Notes under the pieces: model-generated | Seen by the model: the letters and a program-made list of their open reading frames with translations, nothing else | What the model was told of the DNA's origin: nothing | The model's database searches: none | Source: JAGLGH01 sp034723595 | GTDB taxonomy: Archaea > Nanobdellota > Nanobdellia > Woesearchaeales > JAGLGH01 | DNA length: 11,522 bases | Assembly (NCBI GenBank): GCA_034723595.1 | Contig: JAYEPB010000086.1 | Span: 1-11,522 of the forward strand | Reading direction: 5' to 3' | Program-made: the position numbers and the translations under genes | Shown: positions 6,155 through 11,522 of the stretch, piece by piece | Numbering within the stretch: the first letter of the stretch is position 1 | How the letters are laid out: the number at the start of each line of letters is the position of its first letter

Positions 6155-6274
6155 TTACTCTGGAAAACAGCAGACTGCCCCAGAAGATACTGATTCAGCT
6201 TTAGTTTCCTGTTCTGGGAAAAAATAGATGCTTCCAGATATGACTGATTTTGCAATAATATTCTTATCTTTCAT
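6155..6274 (-). CDS. 39-aa small protein with repeated VxSGxxxxFPE motif, downstream of methylthiotransferase
   Basis: This small gene lies on the minus strand with ATG at 6274-6272 and TAA at 6157-6155. It has the best ribosome site in the window: GGAGGT (6287-6282), 7 bp before the ATG and placed inside the last codons of the methylthiotransferase gene, whose stop is 3 bp upstream. The peptide begins MKDKNIIAK and then carries the same 11-residue pattern twice, VISGSIYFFPE (11-21) and VSSGAVCCFPE (29-39), joined by QETKAES. The second copy has a Cys-Cys pair and ends the protein. There is no signal peptide or membrane segment. I know no family for it. Size, repeat, Cys pair and coupling to a radical-SAM gene would suit a modified-peptide precursor or a small partner protein; both are inference. 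It is in the same frame as the upstream gene, so a readthrough extension is a less likely alternative. Confidence 0.6.
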   Translation of the reverse strand: MKDKNIIAKSVISGSIYFFPEQETKAESVSSGAVCCFPE

Positions 6275-6277
6275 TTT

Positions 6278-7435
6278 TTATACCTCCATTTTGTTTTGTT
6301 CAAGGCTTTCTATGTTTGTATTGACTAACATCCTCTTGCCTACACATTCTGATTTACTATCCAAAAAAGCATTAATTAGCTTTCTTACTCTATTATGCGC
6401 AATTTTCATATTTACTTTGGGTTCAATCTTCTCTGACATAGTTCCTTCCATATCTGTATAAGCAAAAACCTGAAGGAAATACAGATCCTTGCTTATTACA
6501 GCATCAAAAGATTTTCTGAAATCTTCTTCTGTCTCACTGGGAAAACCTACAAGTATATCTGACTGTATCTTTATTTCAGGAATCTCATGCTTGATAAGAT
6601 TGTAAATTGTGTCATATTGCTCTTTTGTATATTCTCTTCCCATAAGCTTGAGGATCCTATTGCTTCCTGACTGTAAAGGAAGATAGATATTTTTTGAAAT
6701 CTTTTTGGATTTCAACGCTTCTATCAACTGTTTAGGATATTTCAGGAACCATTTTGGATGTATGGTAGATAATGTCAGTATAAAATCACCATCCATAGCT
6801 GCAATCTCGTTTAAAAGATTCACAATATTGCTTCTGATATCTTGTCCCCATGCTCCTGTATCTTCGCTGGTAAATTTAAACTTACTAAATCCTTCACTCA
6901 TGCCTTTTATGATATCTTTTTTTATATCTTCCACACTCCTACTTAATGTGCTTCCATTGGCAAATTTTATTGCGCAATAAGTGCATTTGCCTTTGCATCC
7001 TGTTGATATCCTGATAACTTTTGAGTCTTGTTCCTTAAATACTGGAGATATATCTCTGATTTTGTGTTTGTATCCAAACATGTTATCAAGCATTTCTATC
7101 TCCCTTGGTCCAAAAGTATATATTCCTTTTTTATTCAAATATCCTGCATAATCCTTATCAATTTTAGAGATGCAGCCTCCCATCATAATGATTGCCTCCT
7201 TTTTAGATAATCCCTGCAGTACATCCATGCGCTTAAAATGCTGTTTCTTAATAATCTGGTTAAATCCACAACTCATCAATATAATTAAGTCAGCTGTTCC
7301 CGGGTCATCTACAATCTGATTTCCATTAATATCAAAATATGACCTGACTCTATTTGTATCTGCTATATTTGAAGCGCAGGCAAATGACTCAATAAATACT
7401 TTTATTCTCTTTCTGCAATTTTGTTTGATTTTCAT
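6278..7435 (-). CDS. Radical-SAM methylthiotransferase (MiaB/MtaB-like), no TRAM domain
   Basis: A 385-aa radical-SAM methylthiotransferase. The N-terminal UPF0004 domain has its three cluster cysteines at C20 (FACAS), C56 (MSCGF) and C88 (GGCIS). The radical-SAM core has CKGKCTYC (C147, C151, C154), then STIHPKWF, YLPLQSGSNRIL and DILVGFPSETEEDF. The closest known archaeal relatives are the tRNA t6A37 methylthiotransferases (MtaB/CDKAL1-like). The protein stops at GKRMLVNTNIESLEQNKMEV, where these enzymes normally continue with a TRAM domain of about 60 residues that binds the substrate. Either the domain was lost or the substrate differs. ATG at 7435 is the first ATG and gives the usual N-terminus; the frame continues to a TTG at 7522. 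A TATA-like AATATTTAA lies at 7494-7486. A 39-aa gene with a strong ribosome site follows directly. Confidence 0.88.
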   Translation of the reverse strand: MKIKQNCRKRIKVFIESFACASNIADTNRVRSYFDINGNQIVDDPGTADLIILMSCGFNQIIKKQHFKRMDVLQGLSKKEAIIMMGGCISKIDKDYAGYLNKKGIYTFGPREIEMLDNMFGYKHKIRDISPVFKEQDSKVIRISTGCKGKCTYCAIKFANGSTLSRSVEDIKKDIIKGMSEGFSKFKFTSEDTGAWGQDIRSNIVNLLNEIAAMDGDFILTLSTIHPKWFLKYPKQLIEALKSKKISKNIYLPLQSGSNRILKLMGREYTKEQYDTIYNLIKHEIPEIKIQSDILVGFPSETEEDFRKSFDAVISKDLYFLQVFAYTDMEGTMSEKIEPKVNMKIAHNRVRKLINAFLDSKSECVGKRMLVNTNIESLEQNKMEV

Positions 7436-7485
7436 TTTGATTTTAGTTCTATTACTATTCAAATAGACAGAGTCCTCAAGAATAG

Positions 7486-7494
7486 TTAAATATT
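7486..7494 (-). promoter_or_regulatory. Possible TATA box of the methylthiotransferase gene
   Basis: AATATTTAA on the minus strand, about 55 bp before the ATG at 7435, predicting a leader of about 30 nt. No Shine-Dalgarno site is seen before 7435, so this is a weak call. Confidence 0.35.
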
Positions 7495-7524
7495 GTTTAA
7501 ATTTTTTCAACCAAAACCGCAAAA

Positions 7525-7532
7525 TTTATATA
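7525..7532 (+). promoter_or_regulatory. TATA box of the first double-Lrp regulator
   Basis: TTTATATA is centred 29 bp before the ATG at 7558, which fits a leaderless or nearly leaderless mRNA. No ribosome site is present. Confidence 0.6.
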
Positions 7533-7556
7533 TCTCTTTGTAGAAACGTAAGAGAT
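7532..7556. promoter_or_regulatory. Inverted repeat ATCTCTT-N11-AAGAGAT at the regulator promoter
   Basis: Perfect 7-bp arms with an 11-bp spacer begin at the last base of the TATA box and end 1 bp before the start codon. Arm centres are 18 bp apart, near two helical turns, which suits a dimeric HTH protein. Autoregulation by the Lrp-like product encoded next is the natural inference. Confidence 0.5.
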
Positions 7557-7557
7557 T

Positions 7558-8532
7558 ATGTATAAACTAGATAATATTGATAAGAAGATCATATATGAGA
7601 TGGAAAAAAATGCCAGGCTTAGCTATAGGCAAGTGGCTCAGAAAATAGGTTCAAAAAAAGAGATTGTAGCATATCATTTCAACCAGCTGTTAAAGGATAA
7701 GATCATCAATAAGATGATGCCTGTATTCTCAATAACAAAACTTGGGATATATGCCTGCAAGATTTACCTGAAGCTCCACGGCATTGATAAGGAGAATGAA
7801 AAAAAGCTCTATGATTTCCTGATAAGCAATAAGGCTGTATCATGGATTGCAAGATGCACAGGCAAATGGGATATTCTCATAGCTATTTACTGTCAGGATA
7901 TAGTTGAATTCTCTCTTAAGAAGAATCAAATATTATCAAAATTCAGTAGATTTATTCAGGATTATGATGTAACATTGATAGAAGATGCTCTTGTGTTCAG
8001 CAGGGATTATCTTGTAGGAAAATCAGTAGATTACAGGAAAAGCCTTGTGTTTGGTGGAGAAAAAGAAAGTGTCCAGATTAAGGATTATGATAAGGAGATA
8101 ATAAGATTAATTAGAAATGATGCAAGATTCAGCATAACAGAGATTAGTGAAAAAATGGGGATTGATTCAAGGACAGTAATAGCAAGAATCAGATATCTGG
8201 AAAAAAAAGAAGTGCTACAAGGCTATACAATCTTTCTTAACCTGCAGAAAGTAGGATATAAATTATTTAAGCTCTGCTTATACCTAAGCGATTATAAGAT
8301 AAAAGATGTAGATAAGCTTATTTCTTACATAAAGCAGAATCCTAATGTTATACATATAATAAAAGCATTAGGCTCATGGGAACTTGAAGTAGAGATTGAA
8401 TATGATGACATATACAAGACTTATGATTACATAAATGAATTAAAGACAAATTTTCCTGAAATGATAAAAAGAATTGACCTTGCCATAATAATGGAAGAAG
8501 TTAAATGGGATATGTTTCCTGAATGGTTCTAA
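7558..8532 (+). CDS. Tandem double Lrp/AsnC-family regulator (copy A)
   Basis: A 324-aa protein with two consecutive Lrp/AsnC units. Unit 1: HTH at about 1-60 (DNIDKKIIYEMEKNARLSYRQVAQKIG), then an effector-type alpha/beta domain with WIARCTGKWDILIAIY. Unit 2: HTH at about 176-235 (YDKEIIRLIRNDARFSITEISEKMG), then a second domain with IIKALGSWELEVEIEY. The units are joined at VFGGEKESVQIKD. Ordinary Lrp proteins are about 150 aa with one HTH and form dimers through the C-terminal domain, so this is a covalent dimer of two diverged halves. Such double forms occur in DPANN-type archaea, from memory. It probably binds DNA and senses a small ligand, perhaps an amino acid; the ligand is unknown. 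It is divergent from the methylthiotransferase and ends 2 bp from the stop of copy B. Confidence 0.82.
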   Translation: MYKLDNIDKKIIYEMEKNARLSYRQVAQKIGSKKEIVAYHFNQLLKDKIINKMMPVFSITKLGIYACKIYLKLHGIDKENEKKLYDFLISNKAVSWIARCTGKWDILIAIYCQDIVEFSLKKNQILSKFSRFIQDYDVTLIEDALVFSRDYLVGKSVDYRKSLVFGGEKESVQIKDYDKEIIRLIRNDARFSITEISEKMGIDSRTVIARIRYLEKKEVLQGYTIFLNLQKVGYKLFKLCLYLSDYKIKDVDKLISYIKQNPNVIHIIKALGSWELEVEIEYDDIYKTYDYINELKTNFPEMIKRIDLAIIMEEVKWDMFPEWF

Positions 8533-8534
8533 AA

Positions 8535-9524
8535 TCAATAAAGTTTTTCAGAAAAAGGACAATAATTTAGTTTATGTTCTGCAGTTACAGTCAGATTTTC
8601 TGAATCAATAATTAAATCTCCCATTAGTTCTCTAAATGACCTTAAAATCTCTAAAAATGTCTTTTCTTCCTGAGTTTCAACCTCTAATTCAATATCCCAT
8701 GGCCAAACGCAGGTGGTTAAATAAATAACATTGGGATTTTGAGCGCAAAAAGACAAAATTTTATTTTCTTCTTCCTTTGGAAATTTTCTTAATTTAATTA
8801 AAGATTTATAATACAGAGACTCAATTTTCTTAAAATCAATCCATGTCCTATATGCCTGGATTATTCCTTTTTCTTCTAATTTTTTAATTCTTAATTGAAT
8901 TGTTTTATAATTAATATCTAATTTTGCTCCAATTTCTGAACTTGTAAATCTTGCATTTTGATTTATTAGTCTTATAATTTTCTTATCTAAATTGTCTATT
9001 TTTACAATTTCCGGTTCTCCACCATAATCTAATTGGACTTTTGTTTTTTTGTTTAGAAGATATCCTCTTTTTTGATGATAGTTAGCAATAGAAACAGAAA
9101 TTAAATTATTATGAAGTTTATCTGGAAATTTTGCATAAACGTCTTTTAGAATTTTATTGAAATGAATAAAATTTCTTGCTGTAAATAAAATTTCTAAATC
9201 CCATCTTCCGCTTGTTGAGATAAACCAAACAACATCTTCATGTTTTTTAAAATAATCTATTATTCTTTTTTCATCTTCAAGGGAAACATTTTCATATCTT
9301 ATGTATAACCTATAATAAAGATAGCCGAATTTTGAAGCATCAAAAAAAGTAACATAACCCCTAATAACTCCTTTTTTCTCTAATCGCTCTATCCTATATT
9401 TTGTTGTTTGAGGAGAAAGTTTTATTCTTTTTGCTAATTGAGTTAGAGGCATTCTTGCATTTAAATCTAGTTCAAACAAGATTTCTTTATCCTTTTTATC
9501 AAGTTTTATGCAATTCTTATTCAT
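8535..9524 (-). CDS. Tandem double Lrp/AsnC-family regulator (copy B)
   Basis: A 329-aa paralogue of copy A with the same layout. HTH 1 lies at about 8-65 (LDKKDKEILFELDLNARMPL, recognition helix SPQTTKYRIERL), effector-type domain 1 contains WFISTSGRWDLEILF, the linker is LDYGGEPEIVKIDN, HTH 2 follows (LDKKIIRLINQNARFTSSEI), and domain 2 has YLTTCVWPWDIELEVE. The GGExE linker shared with copy A shows common descent, but the sequences are well diverged. Its stop is 2 bp from that of copy A. It is divergent from the radical-SAM gene at 9645, so that gene is its most obvious target besides itself. TATAAAAAT on the reverse of its promoter (9549-9557) is about 29 bp from the ATG, again leaderless, and an 8-4-8 inverted repeat covers it. 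Confidence 0.82.
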   Translation of the reverse strand: MNKNCIKLDKKDKEILFELDLNARMPLTQLAKRIKLSPQTTKYRIERLEKKGVIRGYVTFFDASKFGYLYYRLYIRYENVSLEDEKRIIDYFKKHEDVVWFISTSGRWDLEILFTARNFIHFNKILKDVYAKFPDKLHNNLISVSIANYHQKRGYLLNKKTKVQLDYGGEPEIVKIDNLDKKIIRLINQNARFTSSEIGAKLDINYKTIQLRIKKLEEKGIIQAYRTWIDFKKIESLYYKSLIKLRKFPKEEENKILSFCAQNPNVIYLTTCVWPWDIELEVETQEEKTFLEILRSFRELMGDLIIDSENLTVTAEHKLNYCPFSEKLY

Positions 9525-9548
9525 TTATTTAAGAAAAAGTAGTGAGAG

Positions 9549-9570
9549 TATAAAAATATTACTATTTTTA
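9549..9570 (-). promoter_or_regulatory. TATA box and 8-4-8 inverted repeat at the copy-B regulator promoter
   Basis: ATTTTTATA on the minus strand (9557-9549) is centred 29 bp before the ATG at 9524. It is overlapped by a perfect inverted repeat TAAAAATA-TTAC-TATTTTTA (9551-9570). AATATTAC recurs at 9555-9562 and 9574-9581, 19 bp apart. A protein bound here would mask this TATA box and approach the one at 9591-9600 for the divergent gene. Confidence 0.5.
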
Positions 9571-9590
9571 AAGAATATTACCCCCATTAT

Positions 9591-9600
9591 TTTAAATATA
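9591..9600 (+). promoter_or_regulatory. TATA box of the radical-SAM gene
   Basis: TTTAAATATA is centred about 24 bp before an ATG at 9619 and about 49 bp before the radical-SAM ATG at 9645. Transcription should begin near 9619-9622, at the start of an ATA repeat. Confidence 0.5.
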
Positions 9601-9618
9601 CTTCTCTGCATCTACTTT

Positions 9619-9648
9619 ATGATAATAATAATAATAATAATCCAATGA
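9619..9648 (+). CDS. Possible leader peptide MIIIIIIIQ overlapping the radical-SAM start
   Basis: ATG at 9619, six ATA codons, ATC, CAA and TGA give a nine-residue peptide with seven Ile in a row. Its TGA (9646-9648) overlaps the radical-SAM ATG (9645-9647) as ATGA. The TATA box at 9591-9600 places the transcription start at or just before this ATG, so a leaderless mRNA would begin with it, while the main ORF has no ribosome site of its own. It could equally be a chance product of the (ATA)n microsatellite at 9622-9641. Confidence 0.3.
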   Translation: MIIIIIIIQ

Positions 9649-11378
9649 AAATGGCAAAAAAAATAAATGTAGTTTTAATAAGGTCTCCTCAGCCATATTT
9701 GATTACTGAAGAAGGAGGATTATTTTCACCAAATCGGCTGTTAACCCCAGAACCTACTCTCCCTTTGATCCATGGTATTCTTCAAGATGCAGGTGAAAAA
9801 ATAGGATTAGAATTAAAAGTTACTCAGTTGGATTTAAGGGACTCTCGAAATGGAGAAATTATTCATGAACATTATGGAAATGTAAAGCTTGATTATATTG
9901 AGGACCCATTAAGAAAAATGTGCAGCGGTGTTTCAATAGATAGCCAAATGGATTTAATTGAAAAAGCAGATGTTGTAGGTTTTACAAATAATTTTACCAT
10001 GGTAAGGAATGTTGTACTGAGAAATATTCAAAAAGTTAGAAACATTTTTCCAGATAAAGAAATTTGGGTAGGGGGAAGGGATGTTTTTCCAGAATCAATA
10101 ACTGAACTTTATGCAGAAGCAGGAGATAAAAGAAATCTTGTGATTTTTAATGGACATGTATTTAGCTCTTTACCTGAATACGTAAAAGCTAAGGCAGGTA
10201 ACTCTGCAAATTTGCATGGAATTACAATATTTAATGTTGATGGGAAAAAGAGGCAATATGGATCAATCCCCTTGACTAAGATTACAAATGATTCAGGATT
10301 ATCTGTGCCACTGCCAATATTTCCAGATCCTGATGTATTGGGCAAATTCACAGATTCTGGAGAAGGCCCAATTGAAGGGGGCAATGGAAGGTTTGCTCAT
10401 ATGACTACTGCAATCGGTTGTCCACATAAATGCGGATATTGTACAACTGGTTGGAGAGAAAGATATCTAGTATCCAGAGGTATTGATTCAATAGTAGAGG
10501 AGTTAAATTTATATCAATCTTTAGGAGTTAAAACCTTAGCGATAATGGATGATAATTTACTAAGTATAGGTCCAGATAAAGTAAACAAGGTTATGAATCT
10601 AATAAATTCCTATGGCTTCAATATAGAATATGGCAATGGGCTTGAACTTGGGCTGTTACATAGAAATTGGGATGAAGTGCAGGAATCTGTTCTGAGAAAT
10701 TGTACTATGCTTTATGCGCCATTAGAAGATTTAACTCAGAATGTATCATATCGCAAGTTAGAACCAATAAGTGAGCAACTTAAATTAATAGGACTAATTG
10801 CAGATTTCTTTGATAGAAAAGCAGAAAAGAGAGCAAGATACGTTACTATGGGAGTTATTGTTGGAGTGCCAGGACACACGCATAAAGGATTATATGAAAC
10901 ACTTCCAAAAAATGCTCAAAGATTCTTAGAATTATTTGTTGGGAAAAATGTTGGTACTGCAATTACAGCTTTTAATTATATGCCTCTAGCAGGAACATCA
11001 TTTGGAGACAAAGCAATAAGAAGCAGAAGAATAGTAACAGATATTGTTAGAGCACATCCAGAGGTTGTTAATTTTGAACTTGCTACATATGCCCCAGAAG
11101 GTTTAACCCATAACAATGTGTTTGATGCTTATAAAAAAGTGATTAATCTTAATCCTGCAGGAAGAGTATGTCCAAAAGGAGAACTTTTGGGGAGCAGGTA
11201 TGAAGATTTAAAAAGATTTGGTGAACGCGCATTGCCTTACAATCAAAGAAGTAAACTTCCATCTTATTGGAGGGAATTAGGCAAGGAATTTACTGGAGGA
11301 AGAGTTGCTGGATCAGGGTTGCATTATAAAGCCCGAATGACTCAAAAGATTGCAGAAGAAAATAGAACAAATCTTTGA
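9645..11378 (+). CDS. Radical-SAM protein with B12-binding-like N-terminal domain, function unknown
   Basis: A 577-aa radical-SAM enzyme. Residues about 5-185 look like the Rossmann-type cobalamin-binding domain of class B radical-SAM proteins (INVVLIRSPQPYL, ADVVGFTNNFTMVRNVV, IFPDKEIWVGGRDVFPE), though no canonical DxHxxG motif is present, so B12 may be bound base-off or not at all. The radical-SAM core begins at AIGCPHKCGYCTTGW (C259, C263, C266) and includes LAIMDDNLLSIGPDKV, a likely barrel strand, and MGVIVGVPGHT. The C-terminal 100 residues (RVCPKGELLGSRYEDLKR onward) are of no family I know. Family members methylate or rearrange unactivated carbons in lipids, cofactors and peptides; the substrate here cannot be inferred. 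The start is ATG 9645, or ATG 9651 two codons later. It is single, divergent from a double-Lrp regulator and followed by a transposase fragment. Confidence 0.8.
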   Translation: MKMAKKINVVLIRSPQPYLITEEGGLFSPNRLLTPEPTLPLIHGILQDAGEKIGLELKVTQLDLRDSRNGEIIHEHYGNVKLDYIEDPLRKMCSGVSIDSQMDLIEKADVVGFTNNFTMVRNVVLRNIQKVRNIFPDKEIWVGGRDVFPESITELYAEAGDKRNLVIFNGHVFSSLPEYVKAKAGNSANLHGITIFNVDGKKRQYGSIPLTKITNDSGLSVPLPIFPDPDVLGKFTDSGEGPIEGGNGRFAHMTTAIGCPHKCGYCTTGWRERYLVSRGIDSIVEELNLYQSLGVKTLAIMDDNLLSIGPDKVNKVMNLINSYGFNIEYGNGLELGLLHRNWDEVQESVLRNCTMLYAPLEDLTQNVSYRKLEPISEQLKLIGLIADFFDRKAEKRARYVTMGVIVGVPGHTHKGLYETLPKNAQRFLELFVGKNVGTAITAFNYMPLAGTSFGDKAIRSRRIVTDIVRAHPEVVNFELATYAPEGLTHNNVFDAYKKVINLNPAGRVCPKGELLGSRYEDLKRFGERALPYNQRSKLPSYWRELGKEFTGGRVAGSGLHYKARMTQKIAEENRTNL

Positions 11379-11400
11379 GAGTAAGCTCTATATTATTTTT
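11378..11400 (+). terminator. Weak terminator after the radical-SAM gene
   Basis: A short AGAG-TAAG-CTCT hairpin overlaps the stop codon and is followed by TATATTATTTTT. The stem is only 4 bp, so the T-run probably matters more. Confidence 0.35.
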
Positions 11401-11403
11401 CTA

Positions 11404-11522
11404 AATTACTTAAATATCGATGCATATATTGCATGTCAAAAAGAAAAATTAAATAATCCTTATGATAAAAGTAATTTTAAATATGTTAAAGAAAAAGATG
11501 TTTACATTTGTCCTGAAAACAA
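11404..11522 (+). pseudogene. Truncated IS1182-like transposase fragment (continues past the window)
   Basis: An open plus-strand frame gives NYLNIDAYIACQKEKL, then NPYDKSNFKYVKEKDVYICPEN to the window edge. This matches the middle of IS1182-type DDE transposases, which read roughly LxxxxIDAYIP, a charged stretch, then FxYDxExDxYxCPEGK. No start codon or N-terminal DDE region can be present, because the radical-SAM gene ends 26 bp upstream. It is therefore the 3' part of a broken insertion sequence. Its remaining length beyond the window is unknown. Confidence 0.68.

Noticed and set aside
7436..7522. TTG-started extension of the methylthiotransferase
   Set aside because: It starts with a rare codon, adds an unrelated N-terminus, and would cover the likely promoter; ATG 7435 gives the family-like start.
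1..11522. CRISPR arrays, tRNA or rRNA genes
   Set aside because: No regularly spaced repeats and no recognisable tRNA arms or rRNA segments were seen when reading both strands by eye.

Overview
The window looks archaeal, most likely a DPANN-type genome (Woesearchaeota/Pacearchaeota-like; this placement is inference). It has a geranylgeranylglyceryl-phosphate synthase for archaeal lipids, an MBF1 with the archaeal N-terminal zinc ribbon and C-terminal tail, a COG2522-type HTH regulator, and two tandem-duplicated Lrp-like regulators. Several genes have an archaeal TATA box 24-29 bp before the start codon, which implies leaderless mRNAs. Others have GGTGA/GGAGGT Shine-Dalgarno sites. The DNA is AT-rich and tightly packed.

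Layout. Positions 1-656 (minus) hold the N-terminal part of a polytopic membrane protein, divergent from the GGGP synthase (731-1528, plus). A co-directional block follows: YjbQ-family protein, MBF1 and a GT2 glycosyltransferase (1635-3223). Converging on it is an iron-sulfur operon on the minus strand (5223 to 3309): Cys-rich HTH regulator, IscS, IscU. A perfect 18-bp palindrome sits at its expected transcription start. Behind that promoter lies a decayed fragment of dihydrodipicolinate reductase (dapB). A short J-domain protein (5592-6017, plus) comes next.

On the minus strand from 7435 to 6155 is a MiaB/MtaB-like radical-SAM methylthiotransferase that ends before a TRAM domain. Directly after it is an unlisted 39-aa gene with a perfect GGAGGT site; its product carries the motif VxSGxxxxFPE twice and a Cys-Cys pair. 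A hairpin plus T-rich tract closes this unit.

Two double-Lrp regulators (7558-8532 plus, 8535-9524 minus) meet tail to tail, each with an inverted repeat at its own promoter. The second is divergent from a 577-aa radical-SAM protein with a B12-binding-like N-terminus (9645-11378), preceded by a possible leaderless all-isoleucine leader peptide. The window ends in a truncated IS1182-like transposase.

How it fits together. The isc genes look like a self-regulated Fe-S assembly operon, which would supply both radical-SAM enzymes here. The most novel candidates are the TRAM-less methylthiotransferase with its repeat-bearing small peptide, the Cys-rich regulator with its palindromic operator, and the radical-SAM gene with its Ile leader beside a divergent double-Lrp regulator. 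All functional links are inference from gene order and motifs.
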